A stretch of 64,000 nt of DNA from Chenopodium formosanum (GCA_024500155.1 CM044868.1:46722165-46786164), one strand, 5' to 3'. Shown: positions 34,566 to 46,283, counted from the first letter of the stretch. Numbers and translations are program-made. The notes: generated from the sequence alone by a model not told the origin.

Positions 34566-36102
34566 CCTTCAACTGATGATACCCCGACCTCAAATCAATC
34601 TTTGAAAACACACTTTCCCCCTTTAGCTGGTCAAACAAATCATCTATTCTAGGTAAAGGGTACTTATTCTTCACAGTCACATTATTTAACTCTCTGTAAT
34701 CAATACATAGCCTCAAACTTCCATCCTTTTTTTTCACAAACAGCACAGGTGCTCCCCAAGGTGATGCACTGGGCCTAATGAACCCCTTGTCTAACAACTC
34801 CTGCAACTGAGCCTTTAGTTCACTCATCTCAGTCGGTGCCATTCTATACGGTGCTTTGGAGATAGGTGCAGCTCCTGGAACTAAGTCAATGGTAAACTCA
34901 ATTTCCCTCTTAGGTGGCATTCCCGAAATATCTTCTGGAAAGACATCTATAAACTCATTCACAATGGGCACATCCTCCATCCGCCTATTCTCACTCATAC
35001 TCAAATCTTGAACACAGCAAAAGTACAATGGACATCCCTTATTCACTAGCTTCTTCACCTTCATCGCAGAAATGATCCCAAAACCTTTAGGCTTCCCTAA
35101 CCGTCTATAGGACACTTTCTTACCCAAAGGATCACTCAGTTGTACCCTCTGCATCTCACAGTCTATCTTAGCCTTGTATAAACTCAGCCAATCCATCCCT
35201 AGAATTACATCCAAGTCCCCTAGGTTAAACTTAATAAGATCTGATGGAAAGATAGCTTCTCCTATTTTCAAAGGCAAGCCTTTGAATATTTTATTACAAT
35301 GAACAAGTTTGCCCGTAGGCAGACTGACTGACACATCAACATGTCTCGATTCAGTTAAGTTTAACTTGCGCACAAGAGAAGTAGAAATGAAAGAATAAGC
35401 TGCTCCAGAGTCAAATAGAGTGTTGACAGAGTTAGATTGGATAGAAAAAGTACCGGTAACAACATCGGAGGACCTCTCAGCTTCTCCCTTGCTCATCACA
35501 GACAAGCGGCCGGGAGTGTTGTTTCTTGCCTGATACCCATTGTTGTTGTTGCTTGAGTTGTTGTTGTTACCATTTCCATTGCCATTGCCATTCTCAGACC
35601 TGTTGTTATTGTTGCTACCATTTCCAAACTTCCCATTTTGACCATTTCCCTTGTTCCCCTGGTTATTGTAATTGTTAGGCCTCTGCTGGGTGTTCCCGCC
35701 ATTCCCACTGTTTCCCTGTTGTCTCTGTTTGGTGTAACACTCATACTCCCTGTGTCCCTTCTTGTTGCAGAACCTGCAGGTCACCAAATTTCCATCACAG
35801 TCTCTCCCAGGGTGGTTCCTTCTACACTTCTTACAGTGGTAGGTTCTCTCCCCATTGTTAGCATTGGAAGAACTGCTAACATTTTGGTTACCCCTATCAA
35901 ACGAGTGTCCATTCCTAGACCTCTTGAAACTACCCTGGTTCTCAGATTTCCCAAAATCCTTCCTTTTTTCCCCAGCTCTAGCACTCGCACTAGCAGTCCT
36001 AGTATTCAGATGGTATAGATGGGCAGCTCTCTCATACACCTTGTCAAGGGTTTTGAAAACTTTTCCGGCTAGGTCTTTCTGTAACTCGTCCGTCAACCCC
36101 TA
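34534..36102 (-). pseudogene. Tekay gag C-terminus, protease and N-terminal RT
   Basis: About 520 residues. A zinc knuckle CRFCNKKGHREYEC (C-X2-C-X4-H-X4-C) is followed by a long N/G-rich low-complexity linker, the retropepsin site LFDSGAAYSFIS (D-S-G), and ILGMDWL. RT then starts with FIRPSASPWGAPVLFVKKK, RLCIDYRELNNVT and SKIDLRSGYHQL. It is separated from upstream gag by an in-frame TAG (36102-36100) in the context RFE-stop-GLTDEL. A frameshift near 34545-34560 breaks it from the rest of RT. Confidence 0.9.
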
Positions 36103-36606
36103 CTCAAACCTCTGAGCCTTCAGCTCTTCAGCTGGTACTACCGCGGGAGCAAACCTAGAAAGGGTCATAAACTTATTATAGTACTCAGAGATTGACATGT
36201 TTCCCATTGCCAGGCTTATGAACTCCTGAGCCTTCTGTTTCTTCAAGAATGGGGGGTAAAACTTGTCCCTCAAGGAGGTCTTAAACACTTCCCACCCAAA
36301 GTCAGGTTTGGCCCTAACGGTCGCAGCATTGTCTCTCCACCATATATCAGCCTCGTCCTTAAGGTACATAGCGGCCTGATCCACTTTCATACCCTCAGGA
36401 CAGTTAAGTGCCACGAACAACTTATCAAACTCCCGAATCTAGTTTTCTAGGAAAGTAGGGTCAGCACCTCCCCTAAAAACTGGTGGTCTAACCTAGGCCA
36501 GCTTTTTAAACATTTCAGCTTGGGGGTCGACTTGGTCTCCCCGGTTTTGGATCACATTTTCGGCCAACAAACGAATAGCATCAGCTAAGGCAGCGTTCTC
36601 AGCCAT
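36103..36606 (-). pseudogene. Tekay gag N-terminal and capsid part
   Basis: The likely start is the ATG at 36606 (MAENAALADAIRLLAENV). The capsid region includes VDQAAMYLKDEADIWW, FGWEVFKTSLRDKFYPP, FISLAMGNMSISEYYNKF and RFAPAVV. Three nonsense codons interrupt the frame: 36495-36493 (TAG at a CAG position), 36441-36439 (TAG at a TGG position) and 36102-36100 (TAG at a CAG position). All three fit single C-to-T changes on one strand or the other. Confidence 0.88.
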
Positions 36607-37120
36607 TCTAGCTCTACGCCTGAAATAAAATAAATGTGCACTCCATTTTAAAGGAAATCCAAATTCTATTCACATATATTAATTGAATCACAACATCATA
36701 TTTATCACATAAATTGGTTCAAAAGGGCACCTTGAGATTGCACCCCCTTGTCCCAAGCAAAATACCACCCAATATAAGCACGATTCATATGCAGGATTAA
36801 ATGATAAAAAAACAAAAATTCCCATCCCGCGATACTCTTATTAAGTTCGATTATAAACAAAGAGATTTTCCCAGAAAGTATATGATTACAAAAATTAAAC
36901 TTGCTCTTGCTCCCAAATAAAAGTGAAATAAAGCTCTTGAAAATAAAATATCAACTTCTTATTATAACTTATATAAAGGTCTCAATCCCAAATAAAAACT
37001 ATGTAGCATTAGCTACTTATTAAAATTAATCATCCAAATCAGATTATAATGAGGTTCTAATAACTATTATCAATGGCAAATGCCTTATTCATGCTAACTC
37101 CATCCTAACAAAAATAATCC

Positions 37121-37561
37121 TCAAGGTATCACATTACTGTTCTTATCTCTCTTCTCATTGTAATTATTAACATCAAAATCGGGATCCTTCTCATCATCTG
37201 AGTCTTCAATAGTTATATACTTGTGAAGCGGATTAGGATTTCTAGTAGCTCTCTTCCCAGCATTTGGATCTTCAGGTGGTGGTTGTAACCATTCTAGCTC
37301 ATCCTCATCTGGAAATTCAATAAGAGTATAATCATGGAACATTCTTTGGTAGGTTTTAATTTTATGCTTCTTATTCTTTGCTGTTTTAAACTCATGTAAG
37401 TACTGGTAGTCTTCCTCATCTGGATTAGTTGGCGTCATAATCTTTTCAAACCTTTCTACAGTATTGTCACTTCGAGTATCACTCTCATCTTCAGACATAG
37501 CAATGGGGTTGTTCCTAATAACATTACTCACGCTTTCAGACGTGATCACTGAGTCGCTCAT
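37121..37561 (-). CDS. Extra ORF in the Tekay leader, upstream of gag (146 aa)
   Basis: An uninterrupted 146-codon frame lies between the PBS and gag, in element sense. The protein is acidic at the N-terminus (MSEDESDTRSDNTVERFEKI), has a lysine-rich centre (TAKNKKHKIKTYQR), a segment with LIEFPDEDELEWLQPPPEDP, and an acidic tail (IEDSDDEKDPDFDV). I do not recognise a domain. Gag in the same copy has three stops while this frame has none, which makes chance or relaxed decay less likely, though one copy cannot prove selection. It could be an accessory protein translated from the genomic leader, or a captured host fragment. Confidence 0.55.
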   Translation of the reverse strand: MSDSVITSESVSNVIRNNPIAMSEDESDTRSDNTVERFEKIMTPTNPDEEDYQYLHEFKTAKNKKHKIKTYQRMFHDYTLIEFPDEDELEWLQPPPEDPNAGKRATRNPNPLHKYITIEDSDDEKDPDFDVNNYNEKRDKNSNVIP

Positions 37562-37704
37562 CCTTTTTCTACGTTAACCCAATGCAAAGAACATTCAAAA
37601 GCATAACACAAGCACATCATAGAAGTAAATCAATTAAAACATAATTATAACATGTTAAATAAATAAGAAAATAATATTTCATGTGATAATTAAATGCAAA
37701 AGAA

Positions 37705-37788
<84 letters not shown>

Positions 37789-37992
37789 TATGCATGCATT
37801 CCCTTCTTAAGTCTACCCAAAACTCACCAAGTAGAGAAAAAAAAAATTTTAAATTTGTTTTAAATAAAATAATTTAAAACATATTTAGTTTCAAATGGAT
37901 ACAAAAAAAAAAAAAAATTCATTAAAATTTTAAATCATTGAATAGGCGCCTAAGTCATACTAAGCTAATTGGCTTTAGTGGTAATTAAATCT
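37562..37992 (-). other. Tekay leader with (TA)n microsatellite
   Basis: Apart from a TA/AT dinucleotide run of about 77 bases (37708-37784), this part of the leader is AT-rich and shows no gene. 36607-37120 on the other side of the extra ORF is likewise empty. Confidence 0.8.
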
Positions 37993-38010
37993 AACCTGGC
38001 ACTGATACCA
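37993..38010 (-). other. PBS of the Tekay element (initiator tRNA-Met)
   Basis: The minus strand reads TGGTATCAGTGCCAGGTT, three bases from the LTR. It equals the plant initiator-Met PBS (TGGTATCAGAGC...) with one mismatch. Confidence 0.9.
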
Positions 38011-38013
38011 CTT

Positions 38014-40392
38014 TGTAACACCCCAATAATTCTCTCTTAAAAACCTGTGAGAAACCTGTATCTAACCTGAACAATTTCAAGAGAATTACTGGTGTGCTAC
38101 CGCCACGTGTTCAAACGTTAAGGCTATCTTAGAATTTAGCAGCGGAAAACCAAAACAGTTTTAAATAAACCTCAAAACAAAGGAATTAAATCAGAATAAG
38201 TATTACAAGTTGGAACCATTAAGGCCCTTATTCAAAACCCAATAAAAGTAGTAAGTGTTTAAATTCAGAGTCCTAATAACTTCAAACTCAAAGAATTAGC
38301 GTCGACTAAAAACAAATTAAATTAAATTCAAGCTTTGCAAAATAAATAATATGGAAACAACCAACTCTCTACTCAAGATCCCACAACCCTGATGAATGCT
38401 GCATGTGTAAGAACCTGTGGTTATTCTGCTCCCCAATATTACAAGTGTAAAAATTGGATCGTCACAGGGTCATTGAAAGGCGAAGGCCATGACCAAAGAA
38501 AGACACACACAAAAGCACGCAGTCAGCAAAGCTGAGTACATACAAGCTGCGAAAACGAATTGAGAAAATACCTAACATGCTACTAATATTCAAGCACAAG
38601 CACCATTAAATATAGACTCAATTCACGACTCTATTCACAAATTAATTAAGATCTCACTATTTAATATTAACTGACTCGTTTATTTATTTCATTGGATTTA
38701 GCAATAGACAAGGTTGTCCAACACATGTCCCATTTGGAACATCAATAAAGAAAAACCCCATGCCTCCTTTCGGAAACATCAATAAACATCCAACGACCAC
38801 GGGCGCGACTCCGTGACCGTAGTTAGTATGAGATCTCACCTAACCCCTAGTTTAAGAAAAAATAATATTTGAAAGAAGAGACTCGTAGATCAGACGGCCT
38901 TGAGAAAAGTACACGGCTAATACCCCATGTACCCCAACCCCTGATTGTCATTACTCCAGAAGTGCACCAATCCAGAGTTTTATTGCTCATCCATCTTGCA
39001 CTTTACGTGATTTACAGGTTTAAACTTGGTGATGACTCATATGCATAACAATACAATCAAGTAAAACAACTTTTCAATTTCAATTCTTGATTTATTAGTG
39101 GTAAGCAACATTTATTATTTATTCCATTACTACCTCGGTGTATAAACACCTTGAGTGCATAAGGCACCCCAAAAACTTAACCTCGTCTTACAAGACTTCA
39201 ATTTCTCCTTTACTCATCCTGTTTACATAATCCTGAACGAGTAATAATTTGATCTTTACACCAAACACATACCTTTGCCTTTAAGCGCACCTTGCATAAA
39301 TAAAGCACAAATAATACTTGTAATATAAACTAGTGCACATCATTTGAAATTCACAATGTATAACCAGACAATTTAACCCAGTCAATCCTATACATGATAC
39401 TAAGTTCTCGATCCATCCTTAAACATGCACCTACAAGCAAGGTTTCGTATCTTGTACGTACCTTGTGTAAACAATCCGGTTGGCCACTTCAAAACTAGAA
39501 GTCGCCTTCTACAAAGTCCTCTCCTAAACCAAACAATTAGGAAAAGAAATCAATACCAAAGCAATTAAAATTACAGCAATACTAAACTACTTTAAAACCT
39601 CTTAAATTACCAAAACAAAGTCTTTAGATTGTCCCCAAAAATCAAAGTTAGTAATATAACATCCCAACTTTAAGTTTACATGTTAGAATTATGAAAATAT
39701 AGTGTTTTATATCAAATTACAGCAACTTTGAAATAGGTAATTAAATCTGGAATTTTGTTTTAAATATATAAAATAACCCCATAAGCATAATTGTTTGAAA
39801 TAATCATTATATAGCAAGTTAGTGTGTTAAAAACCCAAGAATATATCAATTCAATGCAATTAGAGGCTTCAAAATAAAAGGTATAAAATCTGAAAATTTT
39901 TATTAAGATTAGAATATAAAGTTCAAAGCCTTTTCAATCACAAAATACCCACAATAAATATTTTATAGGTTTAGAAGCATAAGAACATGAAATTAACACT
40001 ACTAATCCATAAAAATTGAAACTTTATAAATCTGAAAATTAATATACAACCAAAATAATCATATTTTGACATACTTTGTACATAGAATGATTAAGTAATT
40101 TGCTTAGTACGTTATCAAGCCTTTAAAACATGAAAAATCAACACTTTAAACCCTAAATTTATACATAACCAAATATGAAAATTAACATAATAATTTAAAC
40201 ATACAAAACCCATAAATTTATAATCTTTTGTAATTTATACATACTATTAAAGCCTAATAACAATAATTTCATAATTGAAAACAAATAAAAATTGAAGCTT
40301 TAATTAAAAATAACAAGAATAAGAGAAGGAGAAATAAGGGAAAAGAGAGGGGGAGGAAGCAAACTGCAGGGGGCGGCAGCGGTTGTCAGCAG

Positions 40393-40444
<52 letters not shown>

Positions 40445-40750
40445 TCGTGAATTCAGTAGGAAGAAGGAGAAAAAAAATATGAAGGCTTTTCCTTTTTTTT
40501 TTTTTACGTGAGAAGGAGGAGGAAAGTGAGGGTTTTTGAGGGTTTTAATTGGGCTTTGGGTTTCCTAATTAGAGTAGGAGTAGTATTTGGGTTTTGGGCT
40601 ATGTTAGAATTACTTGTAAATTAATAAAAATACACTAGTTTATTTTAAATCCTTTCATAAAAATAATTTATTTAATGAAATTGCCATAAATATAATTGTA
40701 AGAAAAATATATAAATAAATTATAATTAAATTAAAATATGGGGGATTACA
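38014..40750 (-). repeat. 5' LTR of the Tekay element
   Basis: 2737 bp, the partner of 28960-31733 with only scattered differences. The poly-T tract is longer (about 40395-40441) and the GGCAGCGG run shorter. The LTR end TGTTACA abuts the PBS. Confidence 0.95.
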
Positions 40751-40992
40751 ATGTGCAACAAATGTTTTCTTTTCTTTTTAGGTTATCATTTCTCTCTATC
40801 TCTCTCCTCATCACATGCACCCAACTTTTTCTCTCTCCATTTTACACTCACAAACAACTTTTGCCTAGGAGTCCACAAACACCCCCTTTGTTGCAAATAA
40901 TAGTTAACAGAGGAAGTATCACAAGTAATACCCTTTTGTTACACATAATTGTGGGCGGAGGAAGTAAATGAAATTGCACCCAAATGTAAAAT

Positions 40993-41132
40993 TGTCAAAC
41001 TCTTGCAATTTTGAAAGTTATGAATAGTGAATTTCATTGACTTGTGACTCATATCACTATTCTGTCAAACTCTTGCAATTTTGCAAGTTATGAATAGTGA
41101 ATTTCATTGACTTGTGACTCATATCACTATTC
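40993..41132. repeat. Tandem duplication of a 70 bp unit upstream of the host gene
   Basis: Two head-to-tail copies beginning TGTCAAACTCTTGCAATTTT (40993-41062 and 41063-41132) differ at one position (gaaagtt/gcaagtt). They lie about 380 bp before the start codon of the host gene. Confidence 0.93.
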
Positions 41133-41511
41133 CTTTCTTTTTGAGAACTTCTCTGTTTTTAAAGGGTTAGGGATACGTAAATCACAAAATATAGTCAAAG
41201 AAAGGTGTATGAATAGTGCTAAATTCAAAACGTGTCAACTAATAAAAAACGGAAGTAATATTAGATTTTCCCATCAAACAAAAGTGAATGATCTTTAATC
41301 TAACTTCCGTTCCCACTAGAGGCGCATAACCCACGTACATCTGTCTATTTACTTGTTGAGTTCTTGTCATCATTTGACTCTCTTTCCTTCTTTCTTAAGA
41401 AATACATTTCCAACCATTACATAAAATACAAATTTTCTTCTGATTAGTACTCACCAGTTCTTTCCTGTGTAAACTAAAATTCCACCAATTACCCATTCTC
41501 TTCCTGTCCAA

Positions 41512-41548
41512 ATGGATCACCAAATCATTCAGCAACCATTGCTTCAAG
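41512..41548 (+). CDS. Host gene exon 1 (SSUH2-homolog-like), start codon
   Basis: The ATG in the context tccaaATGGATCAC begins MDHQIIQQPLLQ; the exon ends at the donor AAG|GTAAAT in phase 1. No clear TATA box was found in 41133-41511, which is otherwise the presumed promoter and 5' UTR. Choice of start: the first ATG after the AT-rich upstream DNA, in phase with exon 2. Confidence 0.8.
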
Positions 41549-41675
41549 GTAAATCTCTAAAACCCTTTTCTTTGTTTTTAATTTTCATTTCAAATTTTCG
41601 AGGAATTTCAAATTTTTTTGTTCAATTGGGCTTGAAAAGTTCATCTAATTATTGCTATTGTTGTTGTTTAATTAG

Positions 41676-41894
41676 AGAGCGTAAAAAGTGAAGCAGGGGA
41701 AGGTGAGAGTCAAAGATGGAGCTCTTACCAATACTTAGGAAGTACAAGTGCAGCAATTCCTACGGCATCAATGGCTGGTGCTGAACTCAGCGTTGAGGAA
41801 ATTCGGAGCGCGGCTTCGTACCCGGACTCACATTACCCTCCTTCTCTCCATGCTCCATTAATCTCTTCTCCTGATTCATACTCGTATTCTGATG
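41676..41894 (+). CDS. Host gene exon 2 (SSUH2-homolog-like protein)
   Basis: Acceptor TTTAATTAG and donor GATG|GTATGT; 73 codons in phase with exons 1 and 3. The translation includes SQRWSSYQYLGSTSAAIPTA, SMAGAELSVEEIRSA, YPPSLHAPLISSPDS. From memory this N-terminal region (Y-L-G-x-T..AIPTASLAG..VSVEEIRSA) matches plant proteins annotated as SSUH2 homologs, soluble proteins whose later part holds DnaJ-like CxxCxGxG zinc-binding repeats; that part would be beyond the window. Exact function in plants is not established. The gene is on the plus strand, intact in all three visible exons, and is the only convincing host gene here. Confidence 0.75.
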
Positions 41895-43140
41895 GTATGT
41901 TTATATTCATCATCTTCTCAATTGCCTTAATTTCTAACATTTGACTTTAATTGGTTTTCTATTTAATTATACCCATCCGGCACGTAATATAATTCTTGTT
42001 TGCGTTTTTTCACGGTAATTAAGAAATAAGAAGAGAAAAGGAATGAAGTACATTAATAAAAGTAAAATATACAATTATAGATAGAAGTTAGAGAGAAAGT
42101 GGAAAAAGAAAATACAAGGCATATGCAAAATTCAAGGGTGATTTAAGAAGTACAATAAACAAAGTTAAAAAAATGAGGGTATAATGGTTTTTACATATTA
42201 TCCATAAATAAGAAGAGAAACAACATTTTGGATCTCTCAAATAGAAAAACAAGAAATATATTATGAGACGGAGAGAGTATTTGCTTAATAATTGTTTGGT
42301 TGTTTGTTGTCTATTTGTTTCATTATATTGTTTCGTCCATATTAGTTGTCACATTGTGACATTGTTGTCTTAACATTGTAAGAATAGTGTGTTTTTATTT
42401 TGTAGAAGATCATTAATTATTTGGTATGGACTCTGATCAAATTTCAAAATAAGTAGTTAGGTGCTTAGAAAGAGGGAGTTGTAGGTTCTTACGCTTTTTG
42501 GGTAGAAAAGAGATTGTTGCTCAGAGACATATTTACTTTTAAAATTTTATGGAGTGGTGGATTATAAAGGGTAAAGTAAAAGTTTTCTTTGTTAAATTAA
42601 AATAATGACACCTAAAATCTATGATGAGTAATGTTAAAGGTCCAACACAATAAAAAACTTGAAGCTAATGGTTGAAGGCTCATGATTTGTTTATATATAT
42701 CATGCCCTTTCACATGAGAGTCATTCGGGCATAAAATGACCTGTTAAAATACCAAAAACTTAATCTAAAGGTTAAAACTTCATACTAGTATGTATACTCT
42801 ATTAAACATACCTTAACACTGATTTGGGTAAAAAGAATATAAGTTTATTTTTGTTAGGTTTTGATACTTGAAGTTTTCAAGGTTGTTATACTTACATTGA
42901 TACTGAAATGATTTTATGCTTGATTTTAATGTGATAAGTTCACAAGCCTTCCCTTGTTTTCTAGAATTAAAATACATATTGAAAGTTGAAATTTTAAATG
43001 ATACCTCATATAATATGAATTATAGCTTGAAAAATGTAATTGAGAATACCAAGACGACAATTTTTCAATTCTTATTGTAAACAAAAGAGAGGGTTGCATT
43101 AATTACAATTTTACATATGGTATTCTAGCATTGATATTCA

Positions 43141-43182
<42 letters not shown>

Positions 43183-43764
43183 GTTTTTGGTTTTTTAGCC
43201 TTTAAGGACTGCCCTTTTGCAGTTGTATATTAGCCTATCTTGCCTTCTCTTAAACTTGTGAGAGGTATGAGTACATATATTGGCATCACACGGTGAGAAT
43301 AAGATAGTAAGGGAATTATAATTCATCCTTTTATCATTGTTTATTTCTTTAAATTTGTATTGTAAGTAAATTATATACATAGAGAGGTTTCCTAAAAAAA
43401 AAAAAAAATATACATAGAGAGGTGTAATGTACATTAGTATAGAAATACAAGCCTCTTTCTTATTCTACCTCTAGTTAAATATGAGAACCTTTTTATTAGT
43501 GTTGGTAGAGCCGGAAATCTTCATGGTTTGTTAGGAATATAGGATAATATATTATTGTGATACATTTTCCAAATATCTTATGATATTATTTTCTATTTTG
43601 GAGAAAATAATATATCTTGATATTTTAAGATAGAATTAGGTTAAGTATTGATATTGAAATATTATCTTATAAGGAAGTTTAGGGTTTAGAGTATTTACGA
43701 ATGTTATGTTGCTATTATATAAATAGCCTATTGAAGATCCATAATAATCACGAGCCATTATGTT

Positions 43765-44232
43765 TGTTTAGGGTATTTATACCCGAGACACGTGGACCAA
43801 TGATAGGACGCCACGTGTCGAGGTCAGGATGGCCCATGTGGCTCAACATCCTCTTGACACTTGGCGCCCTCAGATATGCCTCTGAAATGGCGGCCTTCTA
43901 AGAGCCTAAATCCCTAGGAGCGCCGTAAAACGGCGCAGCCCACTAAAATCTAGGTCAAGTGACATAGGTAGGGGCACATTCTCCAACGACCCTATAAATA
44001 GGGAGATATTTCCCCATTTTGGGGACACATTCAATCCAGAGAAAGACCTGAGCTTGGAATCCGAGCAGATACTCACCTAAATTTTCGTTCTCTTTATTTC
44101 TTTTCAAGTTACTAACTTGACCGTCGGAGGCGGTGCTCCAACCACCCGGAGTCTCTGTTATTTTGCAGGTACAGCTCAGCCGGATCAGACTTCGTGTTGT
44201 AACTCTCCCGAGGGACAAAAACACCCAAAACA
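43765..44232 (+). repeat. 5' LTR of the Tat element
   Basis: 468 bp, TGTTTAGGGTATT ... CCCAAAACA. Two G-boxes (CACGTG) lie at 43789-43794 and 43812-43817 about 180-200 bp upstream of the TATA box CCTATAAATAGG (TATAAATA at 43993-44000). Confidence 0.95.
43993..44000 (+). promoter_or_regulatory. TATA box of the Tat LTR promoter
   Basis: TATAAATA within CGACCCTATAAATAGGGAG, identical at 53933-53940 in the 3' LTR; drives sense gag-pol RNA. Confidence 0.75.
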
Positions 44233-44234
44233 TT

Positions 44235-44252
44235 TGGCGCCGTCTGTGGGGA
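44235..44252 (+). other. PBS of the Tat element
   Basis: TGGCGCCGTCTGTGGGGA, two bases after the LTR end. Its first bases match the other Tat/Athila-type PBS here; I do not assign the tRNA. Confidence 0.8.
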
Positions 44253-44265
44253 GAGTACCTCGAAG

Positions 44266-46176
44266 ATGGTTCAAGAGTCTGTACCACCCCCTAACCGTCT
44301 GGGCGAAGACCCAGAAGTCTTTACAGACCATGAGGATGAAGATCCTCAAGTCGAAACCTTTACAGCCGAAGACGGCTCTCTCTGAATCAAGCGCATCCGG
44401 CCCAGAGACACTCTGGAGCGGGGTGCCTTCCAGGCGGGTACAAGCCGACCCTCTGGGCAGCCGGAAAGGGAAACCCAAACGGCCGCAGGATCAGCCCCTG
44501 ACACCCGAGACGAACTCATGAGATTCATGACAAATTTCAAGGGTGAAATTAAAGAGCTGATCACCCAAAGCCGGGCTGGCCCAAGTAAAGGTTAGTCGGC
44601 AAAGAAGACTCCTCCAGAGAAGGGGAAGTCAGTCAGAGACCGGCAGCCCACTCCTCATCCAAAGGAGAAGGCAGCCGGGACCATTGATTGGTAAAAAATT
44701 CTCCTTCCTAAGAGGAACAACAACAACACCTGCCGGTCAGCAGCCGGTGGGAAGCAAAAAATCAACTCTTGATGCCCGACAGATCATCAACCGGAAGAGA
44801 AACCAATCGTTGTCTGAGTCGGCTTCAACGTCGAACTTTCCAGACAGCTTCAACATTTCTGCAGGGAGTGCACCCTCCTTGCATGAGAGCCAGACAGGAG
44901 GTAATATCGTCCATTCTGGCCCTCACATGATTGGAGCTGTACCGTATGTGCCTATTCAGGTTTACGGCCAGTATCCTCCACACTTCATGCAGCCGGCTCT
45001 CTTTGGAGGCCAGGCGGCATATCCAAATGTCCAGCCATTGGACTGGCAGCTTCGTTTGCTGCGCCTGGGTGAACAACCTTCTGCGTTCACCCGGGAGATA
45101 ACCGAGGCGGCCAGCCGGGCAAGGTTAAGAATGTATTGGTTGGTACCTATGATGGTACCACCAATCCGGAAGACCACCTCATGGCTTACACCAACCTTAT
45201 GTATCTGTAGGGGTTGGATGATGCCACTTGGTGTCGGTGCTTCCCGGCTACATTGAAGGGCATTGCCCAACAATGGTTTGGTAATCTGCCAGCCGGGTCC
45301 ATCGATAGTTTCAGGAAGCTCGCCTTCCTGTTTGCTTCCAACTTCTCAATGAACATCCCTGCTAAGAAAACAAGCCTTGATTTGAGCATTGTTAAGCAGG
45401 GAGAGAGAGAAGGGCTGCGCTCATATGTCAGGCGGTTCAATCTAATCAGAATTCAGATTCAGGGACTGTCTAATGAGGTAGCTTTTACAGACTTTTTCAA
45501 GGGTCTGAGAGACGGGTCGACCTTTAAGTTCGACCTAGTCAGAAAAGGGGCTTTCACCTTACAGGCGGCCCTGAGTGAGGCGGAGAGCTACATTCAAGCT
45601 ACCGACCTCTGCTCGCCTAAGAAGTCCGACAAGCAGAAAGACAACCGGCCTGCTCAGCCGGCTAAAAAGAAAGAAGAGAGCAAAAAGAGAAAAGAAATCT
45701 GGGCGGTTAGTGATTCTGACCAGTCGTCCCAGAAGAAGAAGAAAGAGTTTAAACCGTATGTCCCCAAGTACGAGTTCAACAAGGACTGCAATTCCATCCT
45801 CATGGAAATTAAGGACCGGCTGTCCCTAGAGAAGCCGAATCCAATGAAAAGTTCCATTCAATCAAGGAACAAAAATAAATTTTGCCAATACCATGAGGAA
45901 GTTGGCCATGACACCAACGACTGTTTCAGCCTTCAAAGGGCGTTGGACCGTGTGGCTGATAAAGGAATGCTGAATTCCTATATTTCTAAGTCCCCAGCCG
46001 GGGCAAAGAAGAAGAATAAGGGTCAGTCCTCTAAGACTACTCCCCAGCCTACTAGTAGCTCGGATACCGACAAGGAGCCGGTCTACACAATAGCAGGCGG
46101 GTTCTCCTGTGGTGGCCCTACCATCCGGGGCATCAAGAGCCATCTTCGAAAGATGGACAAGGATGATGATGAGTAG
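44266..46176 (+). pseudogene. Tat element gag
   Basis: The start ATG at 44266 (MVQESVPPPNRLGEDPEVF) follows the PBS by 14 bases. A TGA stops this frame after about 38 codons, and further stops and shifts occur up to about 45214. From 45214 the frame is long and clean: capsid (GIAQQWFGNLPAGSIDSF, LASNFSMNIPAKK-like region, LRSYVRRFN, FTDFFKGLRDG), a lysine-rich linker, then the zinc-knuckle variant FCQYHEEVGHDTNDCFSLQ (C-X2-H-X4-H-X4-C). It would form the virus-like particle. Not translatable in full. Confidence 0.88.
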
Positions 46177-46283
46177 GCGTCAGCAAGCACCTCCTTCCTA
46201 GACGTCTTGATCACTGAGAAGGACAAGGGCAGCGTCCGCCGTCCGCATGATGACCCGGTCGTCATTGAATGTAAGGTTGCCAA

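Larger units (their letters stand above)
28960..40750 (-). mobile_element. Tekay-type chromovirus (Ty3/gypsy), 11.8 kb
   Basis: Complete in structure: 5' LTR 38014-40750, PBS, leader, gag, protease, RT, RNase H, integrase with chromodomain, PPT and 3' LTR 28960-31733, all on the minus strand. The target duplication is a perfect ATGTG (28955-28959 and 40751-40755). The LTRs are nearly identical by eye. The coding region carries three nonsense codons in gag and two frameshifts in pol, so the element is not autonomous now. Confidence 0.96.
28901..40916. mobile_element. Inner Stowaway-like MITE, interrupted by Tekay
   Basis: The inverted repeats CTTCCTCCGTTAACTATTAT and the complement of ATAATAGTTAACAGAGGAAG (one mismatch) are flanked by TA (28899-28900 and 40917-40918). 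Without the retrotransposon it is about 220 bp (28901-28959 plus 40756-40916). It inserted in the outer MITE and then received the Tekay element. Confidence 0.87.
28859..40964. mobile_element. Outer Stowaway-like MITE, interrupted
   Basis: The ends CTTCCTCCGTCCACAATTATG and the complement of CATAATTGTGGGCGGAGGAAG form inverted repeats, with TA on both outer sides (28857-28858 and 40965-40966). Its own sequence is only about 85 bp (28859-28898 and 40919-40964). The rest is the inner MITE plus the Tekay element. It has no coding capacity and would be moved by a Tc1/mariner-type transposase. Confidence 0.85.

Noticed and set aside
37617..37877. Open frames through the (TA)n tract
   Set aside because: Alternating Tyr/Ile translation of a microsatellite.
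37993..38010. Possible tRNA gene (also 54231 and 57606)
   Set aside because: Only the 18 bases complementary to a tRNA 3' end are present, directly next to LTR ends: these are primer binding sites.
42264..42283. Stowaway-like end (gagacggagagagta)
   Set aside because: No matching inverted partner or TA-flanked left end found within the following or preceding kilobase.
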